Source: Natrarchaeobius chitinivorans
GTDB taxonomy: Archaea; Halobacteriota; Halobacteria; Halobacteriales; Natrialbaceae
DNA length: 64,000 nt
Reading direction: 5' to 3'
Assembly (NCBI RefSeq): GCF_003841505.1
Contig: NZ_REGA01000013.1
Coordinates: 62,001-126,000, forward strand
The translations under genes and the position numbers were made by a program. Shown here one piece after another: positions 35,080-44,203 of this stretch (position 1 is its first letter; the number at the start of each line of letters is the position of its first letter). Below the pieces are notes generated by a model, which ran no database searches, was not told the DNA's origin, and saw nothing but the letters and a program-made list of their open reading frames with translations.

Positions 35080-35514
35080 TCAGACTCGAACCTCGGTCGG
35101 ATCGATCCAGAGGACGAAGTTGGTTTCTCGCCGGACGATTCCTGCGATTCCCGCACTGCTTACGGACGTGTCGACGTCTACCGTCTCGAGTTCCTGCACC
35201 TGGTGGACTTCGTCGGCGAGCCACCCGATCCGATCGTTCGATTCTCGTTTTCGTTTGAACACGATGATCCGGTCACCGAGTTCGTCGCTTTCTCCCTCGC
35301 CGAAGATCTTTCGGAGATTGACGATTTTCGTGGTTTCGCCGCGAAGATCCATCACGCCCTCGATGTGAGCCGGGGTGTTCGGGACCGCGGTCAGTTCGTC
35401 GGTGTTGACGATTTCTGCGACGTATCCGATATCGACGCAGTATCGGTTCTCACCGAGATCGAACTCGAGTACGTGCGTACTCGCCGCTTCGGTTACGTGG
35501 TTCGTCGTTGCCAT
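35080..35514 (-). CDS. cheW: CheW scaffold protein
   Basis: A 144-residue SH3-like adaptor joining receptors and CheA. Typical blocks: THVLEFDLGENRYCVDIGYVAEIV, VPNTPAHIEGVMDLRGETTKIVNL and the DRIIVFKRK to WLADEVHQV core. It is only two bases after the stop of the transducer gene, so receptor and adaptor are made together. A second, much longer CheW-domain protein is at 37361. Confidence 0.93.
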   Translation of the reverse strand: MATTNHVTEAASTHVLEFDLGENRYCVDIGYVAEIVNTDELTAVPNTPAHIEGVMDLRGETTKIVNLRKIFGEGESDELGDRIIVFKRKRESNDRIGWLADEVHQVQELETVDVDTSVSSAGIAGIVRRETNFVLWIDPTEVRV

Positions 35515-35516
35515 CG

Positions 35517-37142
35517 TTATCTGGTGTCGTCTACGCTCGTCAGCCGGCGAATTTCGGCGTCGATCTCGCCAACGAGGTCCTCGAGGCGATCGTTGAGCGC
35601 GACGATGTCGTCGATTTCGGCAGCCACCTGCTGGGATTGCTCCATCGCCGTATCGGTCATACTCGCGACCTCTTCGGTGGTCGCGGCCTGGTCGTCGGTC
35701 GCGACGGCGACCTCTTCGATCCCGGTGCTCGCCTCGGTGATGGAGGCCCTGATCCGTTCGAGGTTGTCGACGGTTTCCTCGACGAGCGTGACGCCGTCGG
35801 CGATCTCGTCGTTGGCAGTCTCGAGGCTGTCGACGGTCTCCTGGGTGTCGTCCTGTATCTGATCGACCATCTCCTCGATGGTCGACGCCTCCTCCTGGGA
35901 TTCCTCGGCGAGTGACTTGACCTCGTTTGCGACGACGGCGAAGCCGTCGCCGGCCTCGCCGGCGGTAGCGGCCTCGATGGAGGCGTTGAGCGCGAGCAGG
36001 TTGGTCTGGTCGGCGATGTCGTTGATGACTTCGACGATTTCGTCGATGCGCTGGACGCCGTCACGGAGGTCCTCGACGTCGTCGGTGACGGTCTCGGCGG
36101 CGTTCTCGACGCGTTCCATCTTGTCGATGGCCTCTCGTGCGGTTCCGGTCGTCTCCTCGGCGAGCTCTTCGGCCTGTTCGCTGGTGGCGCTTACTTCCTC
36201 GGCGTTGGAGGCGATCTCTTCGACCGTCGCGGAGAGCCCCGACACCTCGCTTGCGATCTCGTTCATCGATCCGGCCTGTTCCGTTGCCAGATCGTTGATC
36301 TCGTCCGTACTCTCGGAAACGTCGTCGGAAACGGTTCGGACGTCCTCGAGCGTCGACCGGACGTTTTCGCTGGCGTCTTCGATCTCTTCTCGGCTTCGAT
36401 CGTCCTCCTCGAGTTTCGATTCGTAGGCGTCGATCAGTTCTTCGTACTCTTCGAGTTTCGACTCGTACTCCTCGAGACGCGACTCGTATTCAGCGATCCG
36501 TTCGTCCTGTGCGTTCGCGTACGCCCGGATCGCGAGTTGCTCGTCGACGTTTGCGAGTCGGACGAACGAGAGAGTCCGTTCGACGACGGTGTCGACGGCG
36601 GTCGAAACCGGTCCGTCGTTCGTCGTCGTGACGACGCCGCCGTCGGTCCGGCTACCGTCGACCGGTTCCAGGCCGCCCTCGTCGCCGTACTCGGCTTTGA
36701 CGTCTGCTGCGATCTCTTCGAGTACGCCCTCGTAGTAGACGGTCCGCGAACCGAGGAAGACGTCGGGCCGCGATGCGAGAACCGGGCCGACCCCCTCGGC
36801 CGAGAGCCGCTGGCCGAAGAACTCCTCGTCGTACTGGCCGCGTCCGATCGACTCCAGGGTCGTTTGTTGACCCCGCTCGAGTGCACCCTCGTCCGGAACG
36901 GTCTCGGGAAGCGTCCCGTTTTCGCCCGCGTGGGTTCGGACGCGGTCTGTGAACGCCGCAGCGAGGTCCGCTCCCGCGGCGTCGAATACGTGGTGTATCG
37001 ATTCGAGTACGTTTTCGTCTTCGTCGCGGAGCGAAGCGAGCTGTTTCGCCTGGTTCACGTCGGCGGTCCCCACGTCGAAATTCGCAATGGATCGGCCGAG
37101 TTCGGCGTCGGGATCGGTCGCTCCACCGTCGGATCTAGACAT
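35517..37142 (-). CDS. Soluble methyl-accepting transducer with globin-like N-terminal domain
   Basis: A 541-residue chemoreceptor with no membrane segment. Residues about 20-150 look like a globin-coupled sensor domain ([41 protein letters not shown]). A coiled coil rich in [12 protein letters not shown] follows, then the signalling domain with the hairpin tip [35 protein letters not shown]-like sequence. Glu/Gln-rich methylation regions flank it. In HemAT proteins the proximal heme ligand His precedes this YLGAY-type segment; here the matching position in [11 protein letters not shown] reads Gly, so heme binding is doubtful. It is followed at 2 bp by cheW. Confidence 0.85.
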   Translation of the reverse strand: MSRSDGGATDPDAELGRSIANFDVGTADVNQAKQLASLRDEDENVLESIHHVFDAAGADLAAAFTDRVRTHAGENGTLPETVPDEGALERGQQTTLESIGRGQYDEEFFGQRLSAEGVGPVLASRPDVFLGSRTVYYEGVLEEIAADVKAEYGDEGGLEPVDGSRTDGGVVTTTNDGPVSTAVDTVVERTLSFVRLANVDEQLAIRAYANAQDERIAEYESRLEEYESKLEEYEELIDAYESKLEEDDRSREEIEDASENVRSTLEDVRTVSDDVSESTDEINDLATEQAGSMNEIASEVSGLSATVEEIASNAEEVSATSEQAEELAEETTGTAREAIDKMERVENAAETVTDDVEDLRDGVQRIDEIVEVINDIADQTNLLALNASIEAATAGEAGDGFAVVANEVKSLAEESQEEASTIEEMVDQIQDDTQETVDSLETANDEIADGVTLVEETVDNLERIRASITEASTGIEEVAVATDDQAATTEEVASMTDTAMEQSQQVAAEIDDIVALNDRLEDLVGEIDAEIRRLTSVDDTR

Positions 37143-37360
37143 GCTCGTGAAAGGGTCGGACAGCTAAATAAGTGTTTTTGCAGGAGACACTGCTGTTAGA
37201 TGAGATGGCCACAATAGTAATGTAACTGAAGGCGTTGCGGTGATCGATCACCGTCTCGACACTCGCTGGAGACGTGCTCGCGACGTTCGATGGAGACGTA
37301 CTCGCGACGATCGGTGAAGCGGCGGGTTCGTCCGCCGCGTGTACCCGTCTCACCCGATCG

Positions 37361-38380
37361 TTATTCCGTGTTTTCGATGATCGCGTCGATGTCGAGCCAC
37401 GTGACGAGGTTCGTTCGGCCGTCGGTGTTCTTTTTGATGATCCCCTCGATGAACTCGTGTTGGTGGTCGGCGGTCGTATCCATCACCGACCCGGTTTCGT
37501 CGATCTGGGACTCCCGATAGGTGACCGCCTGGGAGACGTCGGTGACGCGGATACCGAGTTTCTGTTTGTCGTCGTCGCGTTTGAGGACGACGATGTAGTG
37601 GTCCTCCGAGAGTTCGTTTCGGTCGACGTCGAGCATGACCGTCGGATCCAGAATGCCGGTGATCTCGCCGCGGAGATCGGTGACGCCGTCGATCGCGTCC
37701 GGTCCACGGGGGAATCGAGTTATCTCTTTCATCTCGACGATAGCGCTTATCCGATCGATTTCGACGGCGTAACGACTTTCGTTGAGGAAGAACTCGAGCA
37801 TCTGAACCGTGTTTTCGGAGTCGTGAGCGGAGTGGATCAGTGCGCTCCCCTGTTCGAACACGGCTTCGTCCCGGCCGATCGCTGCCCTGCACGACTCGTC
37901 GGTGTCCATCGTGAGGACGGACGCATCGACCGTCGGTTCGTCACCCATTGTTTCGGTCGACGTCACCATCTCCGACGTATCAGCGATCGCTCCCTGAAGC
38001 GCCGGCTCGACGTTCTGGCGATCGGCCCCATCCGGTGTCGACGTCTCTGACGGTGCGTCGACCGTTTCGGCTTCGTCGAACTCGACCGTCTCGCCGGAGT
38101 CAGTTCGATCCGATGGGTCGGCGGTCGCTCGTTCGTCCGAACGCGACGGCGTGTTCTGCCCGATACCCGATTCGTCCGGCCCGTCGCTTCCGTCGTCCTC
38201 GGCCGTCGTTGTCGCATCGTCTTCCGATCGGCTTTCGGTGGTCGTTACGTCCTCGGCCGTTTCGTCGTCACCTGGCTCGTCTTCGGACGATCCGGTATCG
38301 CCTTCCGAGTCGGAACCGTCTCGATCGCTTCCGACTCGATTTCGGAGGTTTCGCAGTCGTTTCGCCCTGTCGTCGGTCAT
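37361..38380 (-). CDS. Long CheW-domain protein with disordered acidic N-terminus
   Basis: A 339-residue protein. Residues 1 to about 190 are low-complexity, acidic and Ser/Thr-rich (SEDEPGDDETAEDV). Residues about 195-335 are a CheW-like fold: VQMLEFFLNESRYAVEIDRISAIVEMKEITRFPRGPDAIDGVTDLRGEITGIL (in pieces), then DHYIVVLKRDD and GIRVTDVSQAVTY. Its gene overlaps parA by 4 bp, so the two proteins are made together. This pairing recalls bacterial ParP, a CheW-like protein that links a ParA-type ATPase to receptor arrays; the link is inferred from domain logic and gene order. Otherwise it may just be a second CheW adaptor. Confidence 0.85.
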   Translation of the reverse strand: MTDDRAKRLRNLRNRVGSDRDGSDSEGDTGSSEDEPGDDETAEDVTTTESRSEDDATTTAEDDGSDGPDESGIGQNTPSRSDERATADPSDRTDSGETVEFDEAETVDAPSETSTPDGADRQNVEPALQGAIADTSEMVTSTETMGDEPTVDASVLTMDTDESCRAAIGRDEAVFEQGSALIHSAHDSENTVQMLEFFLNESRYAVEIDRISAIVEMKEITRFPRGPDAIDGVTDLRGEITGILDPTVMLDVDRNELSEDHYIVVLKRDDDKQKLGIRVTDVSQAVTYRESQIDETGSVMDTTADHQHEFIEGIIKKNTDGRTNLVTWLDIDAIIENTE

Positions 38381-39165
38381 GCCGGCACCCCCGTGGTCGC
38401 GAGCTGTTCGTCGATACGTTTTGCGACGTCCATGAATCGATCGGCCATGTCTATCTCCTCGTCGACCCCGAACACCGACCGCCCCTCGGTGAACGCTCGT
38501 TGAAGTGCGACCCGTTTACGCACCCGGTAACTGGGGACGTCGGGTAGTGCATCATCGAACCACTCGAGCATCGCCTCGTCTTCGCTCGTCGTTTCGATGC
38601 GATTGGCGACGAGTGCGACCGGTTCGATCTCGAGGCCGTGTTCCATCTCGAGCGAGCCGACGTAATCGAAGAGCAATTCGAGCGAGCGTTTGCTCGTCGG
38701 TTCTGTGAGCGCGGGAATCACGAGGTTTTCAGTCGCGTATAGGGCGTTGTCGGTGAGGACGCCGAGGTGTGGCGGACAGTCGACGACGACGAACTCGTAT
38801 TCGCTTTCGAGCCGATCGAGCAGTTCGGCCAGGTGGGTTTCGGGGGCTGACTGCTGGGCCAGCGTCGACGCAGCCGCGTTCATGTCGATGTTGCTCGTGA
38901 TGACGTCCATCTCCGGGTGTGAGTAGACGAGTTCCTCGGCCGCCACGCCATCCGGATCGACGAGTGCGTCGAGCAACGTCGGCGGCTCGTCGTCGTAGGC
39001 CTCGAGGCGGCCGAGTCCCTCCGTCGCGTTTCCCTGGGGATCGAGGTCGACGAACAGAACGTCGCGCCCGAGTTCGTTCAACGCACCGGCCACGTTGATG
39101 GCTACGGTCGTCTTCCCGACACCTCCTTTCTGATTTGTCACACAAAGCCGAGCGGGTCCCGCCAT
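38377..39165 (-). CDS. ParA/Soj-type partitioning ATPase in the che locus
   Basis: A 262-residue deviant-Walker P-loop ATPase. The deviant Walker A KGGVGKTT (about residues 13-20) carries the signature Lys, switch I is VDLDPQGNATEG, and Walker B is VVVDCPPHLG. The C-terminal part (RVRKRVALQRAFTEGRSVFG) matches ParA/Soj. Such ATPases place plasmids, chromosomes or protein clusters. No ParB gene or parS-like repeat is seen. The gene overlaps the CheW fusion, stands opposite cheY-cheB-cheA, and has a TATA-like box near 39190 that would make it leaderless. A role in chemosensory array placement is inferred. Confidence 0.88.
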   Translation of the reverse strand: MAGPARLCVTNQKGGVGKTTVAINVAGALNELGRDVLFVDLDPQGNATEGLGRLEAYDDEPPTLLDALVDPDGVAAEELVYSHPEMDVITSNIDMNAAASTLAQQSAPETHLAELLDRLESEYEFVVVDCPPHLGVLTDNALYATENLVIPALTEPTSKRSLELLFDYVGSLEMEHGLEIEPVALVANRIETTSEDEAMLEWFDDALPDVPSYRVRKRVALQRAFTEGRSVFGVDEEIDMADRFMDVAKRIDEQLATTGVPA

Positions 39166-39305
39166 TCGTCCAATCGATTTCGACTCTGCCTACATAACTC
39201 GCACGGCCAAACTCGTCGCTCGTCCGACCGAGCGATCCGCTCGAGTCGGCTAACGGGCGTAAATTGGCCGAATTCTTTATGCGGCGAACCTCACAAACCA
39301 GTCCC
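39166..39305. promoter_or_regulatory. Divergent promoter between parA and cheY-cheB-cheA-cheD
   Basis: 140 bp. A TATA-like TTCTTTATG near 39271-39280 lies about 30 bp from the cheY ATG, and an AT patch near 39190-39198 does the same for parA, both suggesting leaderless messages. Confidence 0.4.
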
Positions 39306-39665
39306 ATGGCAGTCAACGTCTTGATCGTCGACAACTCCGAGGTGATCCGCGCGGTCCTTCGGGAGGCGATTTCCGAGGAGTTTCAGGTCGTCGCGGAGGC
39401 AGAAGACGGCGCTGAAGCTATCGACGTCGCTGAAACCGCCGCTATCGACGTCGTCATAATGGACCTCGTGATGCCCGGGGTCGACGGAATCGAAGCAACT
39501 GCCACGATCAAGGAACTCCATCCGGACGTGAAGGTCATCTTCTGTACGAGCGTTACCCAACAGGAACGAATGCAACCCGCGATCGAAGCGGGGGCGGACG
39601 GCTACGTCACGAAACCGTTCGAGCACAGCACGATTCAGAACGCGATTCGGGACGTTTTGCCCTGA
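39306..39665 (+). CDS. cheY: CheY-like receiver with altered acid pair
   Basis: A 119-residue receiver. Phosphoacceptor D53 is in VVIMDLVMPG, with Thr/Ser in FCTSVTQ and Lys in YVTKPFE. The Mg-binding acid pair near the N-terminus is D9-N10 (VDNSEVIR) where most CheY, including the copy at 33581, have DD. It overlaps cheB by one base, with cheA beyond, the usual place of the working cheY in haloarchaea. It may act as the main regulator, a phosphate sink or a modified partner; this is open. Confidence 0.9.
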   Translation: MAVNVLIVDNSEVIRAVLREAISEEFQVVAEAEDGAEAIDVAETAAIDVVIMDLVMPGVDGIEATATIKELHPDVKVIFCTSVTQQERMQPAIEAGADGYVTKPFEHSTIQNAIRDVLP

Positions 39666-40720
39666 TGGTTCGAGCCGTCATCGCGGACGACTCCGCCGTC
39701 ATGCGTGAAACCCTCGGCAAGATCCTCGAGGACGGCGGGATCGACGTCGTCGCACGAGCGAAAAACGGGACGGAAGCGGTGGATCTCATCGCCGACCGCA
39801 AGCCGGACGTGGCGACGATCGACATCCAGATGCCCGGGTTGACCGGCCACGAGGTGATCGAACGCGTGATGGCGGACAATCCGACGCCGATGCTGGTCAT
39901 CAGTTCGCAGACGACCAGAAACGCGGATGCGACGTTCGATGCGCTCGAGGCCGGCGCTGTCGACTTCATCGCCAAACCGTCGGGTGATAATTCGGTCGAT
40001 ATCTGGACCCAACAGGACAAGATCGTCGACCGAGTGCGGGCCGTCGCGGACGCTGACGTATCGCCGACGGACGCCGGAGGCGGACGGACGATCCACGAAC
40101 GGGCTCCGACGATCGACGAATCCGACGCGTTCCCGTCGGAGCCGACCCTCGTGATCGGTGCATCGACCGGCGGCCCGCGCGTCGTAGAGCGGGTACTGTC
40201 CGAACTCCCGAACCGAGCAGGACTACGAATACTGGTGGTACAACACATGGCTGATCATTACACGAAACGTTTCGCGAACCGTCTCAACGAACGAACCGAA
40301 TACGAGATCCGTGAGGCACGCGACGGCGACACGGTCGGACCCGGCGAGGGCGTCCTCGCGAAGGGCGGAGTCCACCTCGCCGTCACCGACTGCACCGACG
40401 GCCGAATTACGGTCGCCCACGACGACGGCCCCAAACGTCACAACGTCAGGCCGGCCATCGACGTCACGATGGAAACCGCTGCACAGCACGTCACGGGCAA
40501 TCTCGTCGGAACGATCCTGACCGGAATGGGTGCCGACGGCGCTGCCGGCCTCGAGGCGATTTCGGACGCGGGTGGGAAGGCGATCGTACAGGACGAAGGG
40601 ACCTCTCGAGTGTACGGAATGCCGAAGGTCGCTGCAGAACGCGTCGACGTCGATATGGTCCTTCCAGAGGGTCGGATCGCCGAAGGGATCACGAACGCGT
40701 TCCGGGGGTGGTCCGCGTGA
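39665..40720 (+). CDS. cheB: CheB, receptor methylesterase/deamidase
   Basis: A 351-residue enzyme that removes methyl groups from receptor glutamates. Receiver domain residues 1-120 with DD at 8-9 and phosphoacceptor D53 (ATIDIQMPG). A linker leads to the esterase: Ser in GASTGGPRVVE, His in VQHMADHYTKRF and Asp in GMGADGAAGLEA, the catalytic triad. It overlaps cheY at the start (A of ATG) and cheA at the end (GTGA), so the three are co-translated. Confidence 0.95.
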   Translation: MVRAVIADDSAVMRETLGKILEDGGIDVVARAKNGTEAVDLIADRKPDVATIDIQMPGLTGHEVIERVMADNPTPMLVISSQTTRNADATFDALEAGAVDFIAKPSGDNSVDIWTQQDKIVDRVRAVADADVSPTDAGGGRTIHERAPTIDESDAFPSEPTLVIGASTGGPRVVERVLSELPNRAGLRILVVQHMADHYTKRFANRLNERTEYEIREARDGDTVGPGEGVLAKGGVHLAVTDCTDGRITVAHDDGPKRHNVRPAIDVTMETAAQHVTGNLVGTILTGMGADGAAGLEAISDAGGKAIVQDEGTSRVYGMPKVAAERVDVDMVLPEGRIAEGITNAFRGWSA

Positions 40721-42753
40721 GTGATCCGACCAGTACCTTCGTCCAGGAAAGTCAGGAGGACATCCAGCAGTTGAACAATGCCCTCCTCGACCTCGAGAAC
40801 GCGGACGACCCGGAGAACTCCGACGCGATCGAGACGGTGTTTCGGGTCGCCCACAACCTCAAGGGCAACTTCGGCGTGATGGGATACACCGACGCGAGTG
40901 AGATCGCTCACGCGGTCGAGGACTTACTCGACTGTATCAGAAGCGGCGAACTCTCCGTCACAGGGGAGCGGATGGACCTTATCTTCAGCGGCGTCGATCT
41001 CCTCGATCAGATGGTCCAGGAGATCTCCGCCGACGGCGAGACAGAGGCGGATCCCGAGGCGACGATCGAGGAGATCCGCGCCTCGATCGAGGCCGGTGAA
41101 GCAGGCGACGAAGCTGAGTCCGGTGTGCGGGAGAGCGCCGAAGACGAGGCGGGATCGTCCGTCTCGTCGGACCGGGCGGTCCCACTCGAGGCCCTCGCCT
41201 CGGCGGTCGCCGACGACGACCGGGAGGAGGTCGACGTCTTCCGAACCGTCGTCGAGTTCGAAGAGACGGGGTCCGAACACGTCGACGCGATGTTCGTCAT
41301 CGACGCCATCGAAGACGAGTACGACCTCCTCACGCTCGAACCCGGAAACGACGTCATCGAAGAGGGCGAGTTCGATGCGACGTTCGACGCGTACGTCCTG
41401 ACGGACCCGTCCGTCTCGACGGACGAGGTGACCGCGTTCTACGAGGACAACCGGTACGTCGACGGTGTCTCAGTGTCCCGAATTACAGACGACGTCGTCG
41501 CCGAACACGACAGGCACTCTTCCGGGGACGATGCGACCGATCCGGAAGACGACGCGGGCGCTGGCGACGACACCGACGCCGGCTCGAGTTCGGGCTTCGC
41601 CCACGCCAGCCAGGAGGTCGAATCGATCAGGGTCGACGTCGAACAGGTCGATCAGCTGTACAATCAGGTCGAGGAGATGGTGACGAGCCGGATCAAACTC
41701 CGGAAGATCGTCGAGGAAAACGACCTCGTCGAAGCGGAAGACGAACTCGAGGAACACGGAAAGATCACGGCGAGCCTCCAGGATACGGTCCTCGAGATTC
41801 GCCTGGTTCCGCTGAAGAAAATCGTCGGCAACTTCCCGCGGGTCGTACGCGACCTCGCGAGAAAGCAAGAAAAGGAGATCGACTTCCAGATGGAGGGAGT
41901 CGACATCGAGATGGATCGATCGATCCTCAACGAACTGGGAGATCCGTTGATGCACCTCATCCGTAACGCGGTCGACCACGGCATCGAATCGCCGGCCGAA
42001 CGCGAACGCACGGGGAAACCGCCAGAGGGAACGATCAAACTCATCGGGGAGCGCGATCGGGATCGCGTCTCGGTGACGGTCCAGGACGACGGTCGCGGAC
42101 TCGACGTCGAGGAGATCCGCGAGAAAGCGATCGATCAGGGCGTCATCACCGAAGAGGAGGGACGCGTTCTCGAGGATTCGGAGGTTTACGACCTGATCTT
42201 CCACCCCGGATTCTCGACGACGGAGGAAGTTACCGAGGTCAGCGGTCGCGGCGTCGGCATGGACGTCGTCAACCAGGTGGTTCGTGGCGTCGACGGATCG
42301 ATCAACGTCGAGAGCGAACCGGGTGCGGGGACGAGCGTGACGCTCATGCTACCGGTGAGCGTCGCTATCGTTCGCGTCCTCTTCGTCACCGTCGGCGAGG
42401 AAACCTACGGCGTCCCGATCAAGAATATCGACGAAATCTCCGAACTCGAGGACGTGACGATCGAGACGGTCGAGGGGAGAGAGACCGTGACACACGACGA
42501 ACGCGTCTATCCGTTGCTCCCGCTTGATGATCGACTCGACGTTCCAGACGTCGAACCGTCCGGGGACGACATGGTCGTCCGGATCAAGGATACCGTGAGG
42601 CAGGTGTGTCTGCGCTGTTCCGACGTCGTCGGACAGGAGGAGGTCGTCATCAAACCTTTCGAAGGCGTCCTGAGTGGAGCCCCCGGAATCAGCGGCGCAT
42701 CGGTTCTCGGTGAGGGTGAAGTCGTGATGATACTGGACGTTGATACGCTGTGA
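40717..42753 (+). CDS. cheA: CheA, chemotaxis histidine kinase
   Basis: A 678-residue kinase (GTG start at 40717; a GTG 9 bases upstream is possible). HPt domain with phosphorylated H46 (RVAHNLKGNFG). A CheY/CheB-binding region lies around residues 160-270, then an acidic linker. Dimerisation helices contain IRVDVEQVDQLYNQVEEM. The HATPase domain has N-box HLIRNAVDHGIE, G1 DDGRGLD, G2 GRGVGMDVV, and the C-terminal CheW-like domain ends VVMILDVDTL. Length is normal for archaeal CheA. It overlaps cheB. It receives signals from receptors through CheW and phosphorylates CheY and CheB. Confidence 0.96.
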   Translation: MSDPTSTFVQESQEDIQQLNNALLDLENADDPENSDAIETVFRVAHNLKGNFGVMGYTDASEIAHAVEDLLDCIRSGELSVTGERMDLIFSGVDLLDQMVQEISADGETEADPEATIEEIRASIEAGEAGDEAESGVRESAEDEAGSSVSSDRAVPLEALASAVADDDREEVDVFRTVVEFEETGSEHVDAMFVIDAIEDEYDLLTLEPGNDVIEEGEFDATFDAYVLTDPSVSTDEVTAFYEDNRYVDGVSVSRITDDVVAEHDRHSSGDDATDPEDDAGAGDDTDAGSSSGFAHASQEVESIRVDVEQVDQLYNQVEEMVTSRIKLRKIVEENDLVEAEDELEEHGKITASLQDTVLEIRLVPLKKIVGNFPRVVRDLARKQEKEIDFQMEGVDIEMDRSILNELGDPLMHLIRNAVDHGIESPAERERTGKPPEGTIKLIGERDRDRVSVTVQDDGRGLDVEEIREKAIDQGVITEEEGRVLEDSEVYDLIFHPGFSTTEEVTEVSGRGVGMDVVNQVVRGVDGSINVESEPGAGTSVTLMLPVSVAIVRVLFVTVGEETYGVPIKNIDEISELEDVTIETVEGRETVTHDERVYPLLPLDDRLDVPDVEPSGDDMVVRIKDTVRQVCLRCSDVVGQEEVVIKPFEGVLSGAPGISGASVLGEGEVVMILDVDTL

Positions 42754-42755
42754 CG

Positions 42756-42848
42756 ATGGATTTCCGCGATTCGGCTCTGGAATCGACCGATTCGACCACG
42801 AGCGTCGTACCGTCTGGCGGTTCGACCGACGATCCGATTCGACGGTGA
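42756..42848 (+). CDS. Possible 30-codon small ORF between cheA and cheD
   Basis: An ATG two bases after the cheA stop opens a 30-codon frame (MDFRDSALESTDSTT...) that ends 5 bp before cheD. It fills the gap exactly, but the Ser/Thr/Asp-rich text is unremarkable and may be chance. No family recognised. Confidence 0.2.
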   Translation: MDFRDSALESTDSTTSVVPSGGSTDDPIRR

Positions 42849-42853
42849 CACCG

Positions 42854-43477
42854 ATGGGAAGACCAGACGACGAGCGCGATCCGTCCGACGACGATGACGG
42901 GCCGGTTTATGCGTCCAACGCGGACGATTCTGCTCGTCCCCTCTCTGCGGTGACCGACGGTACGTCGTCGGACGTTCCGTACGGCGCTGGTCGATCGAGA
43001 GAGGCGTTACTGGTAGGGATCGCGGATTTCGAAGTCACCGACGATGCCACGTTGCTCAAAACCAGTGGCCTGGGATCGTGTATCGGCGTCGCCGTTCACG
43101 ACGAAACGGCGGGGGTCTCCGGTCTCTTGCACTTCATGCTCCCGGCGGCGGCCGACGCACACAGTAGACGCCATCCGGACGCGAAGTTCGCCGACACCGG
43201 GATTTCGGCCATGCTCTCCGCATTTCGGGAGATCGGTGGTGACCCGGCCCGGTCGTGGGCGAAAAGTGCCGGAGCCGCAACGATGGTCGACTTTCCCGGG
43301 ACCAACCGTTCCATCGGCGAACGAAATATCGATGCCGTCACCCGCGAACTCGAGGCCGCAGGCGTACGGATTGCGGCGACGGATTTCGGTGGACAGTGCG
43401 GTCGGTCGATCGAGTTCGATCCGGTAACTGGAACGCTCACCGTCAGCCGTGCCGACGGATCCGAACGGATGCTGTAG
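42854..43477 (+). CDS. cheD: CheD, receptor glutamine deamidase
   Basis: A 207-residue enzyme that deamidates receptor glutamines and partners CheC. The catalytic Cys C76 lies in GLGSCIGVAVHD, His H93 in LLHFMLPAAAD, and the Thr-region in KFADTGISAML. The C-terminal GGQCGRSIEFDPVTG is typical. The first 45 residues are an acidic extension not present in short bacterial CheD; the ATG at 42854 fits a short gap after cheA. Last gene of the plus-strand cheY-B-A-D operon. Confidence 0.93.
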   Translation: MGRPDDERDPSDDDDGPVYASNADDSARPLSAVTDGTSSDVPYGAGRSREALLVGIADFEVTDDATLLKTSGLGSCIGVAVHDETAGVSGLLHFMLPAAADAHSRRHPDAKFADTGISAMLSAFREIGGDPARSWAKSAGAATMVDFPGTNRSIGERNIDAVTRELEAAGVRIAATDFGGQCGRSIEFDPVTGTLTVSRADGSERML

Positions 43478-43533
43478 GTCTCGAGGATCGTTCGCGTTCT
43501 CGTCGTTATCGGTGGTCGTTCGCGTTCTCGTCG

Positions 43534-44202
43534 TTATCGAGAGTCGCTCGAGTCCTCGTCGTCAGGTCGCTGGTTCCCGTCGCTGATCCGCTCGTTCTCG
43601 CCGTTCGTCGAGTTATCCCCGCCGGAACTCGTCTCGGTGACTTCGTCTTCCGGACTCGTATCGTTCTCCGCTCGGTCGGATTCGTCGCGGTCGCCACGAC
43701 TGCCGTCGACCGGTCGGCCGAACACCGTTCGATCGCTGTCTGGCCCGGCGGTGGGTCCATTTCCCCCGAGTCTGTCGAGAAAAGACGGCTGTCCTACGCG
43801 ATCGGTGCTGTCGTCGGGGAGGGTGTCGATGTCGACCCGCCGAAGCGCTCCGGGAACCGTACCGTCCTCGAACACGTCGTCGCCGTCGGTGTCGTCGAAC
43901 TCCGCGTCGGACGACTCCGCCGGCGGTTCGACGACGGTTTTTCCTTCGACCAGTGAATCCCACACTTCGTCGTCGTCGTCGACTTGCTGTCTGATTTCCC
44001 GGGCCTCGTTGCGTCCTTTCTGGAAGGCCAGATCGACGAAACTCCGATCGTAGTTCGATCCCGTCTGCTCGCCGAGTCGCTCGAGTTCCCCGGGATAGGT
44101 CCGTCCGAGGCGGGCGGCGACGCCGAGTGCAAACGCTCGTCTGACGACTTCTTCGGGGTCGTCGATCGTCTGCCAGTCGGTGTCGAAGGTCTGTTCGTAC
44201 AT
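43534..44202 (-). CDS. Acidic protein of unknown function next to cheD
   Basis: A 222-residue protein. Residues 1-90 are ordered (MYEQTFDTDWQTIDDPEEVV, ALGVAARLGRTYPGELERL, AFQKGRNEAREIRQQVDDD), the rest is a very acidic, Ser/Asn-rich tail. I recall similar proteins beside archaellum/che genes but cannot name the family. Its start is one base from the stop of the upstream KaiC-like gene (both minus strand), so they are co-expressed. It may act as partner or scaffold of that ATPase. Confidence 0.7.
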   Translation of the reverse strand: MYEQTFDTDWQTIDDPEEVVRRAFALGVAARLGRTYPGELERLGEQTGSNYDRSFVDLAFQKGRNEAREIRQQVDDDDEVWDSLVEGKTVVEPPAESSDAEFDDTDGDDVFEDGTVPGALRRVDIDTLPDDSTDRVGQPSFLDRLGGNGPTAGPDSDRTVFGRPVDGSRGDRDESDRAENDTSPEDEVTETSSGGDNSTNGENERISDGNQRPDDEDSSDSR

Positions 44203-44203
44203 C

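Noticed and set aside
38377-39165. ParA as part of a plasmid partition cassette
   Set aside because: No parB, parS-like iterons or rep gene nearby; it overlaps a CheW-domain gene in a chemotaxis locus.
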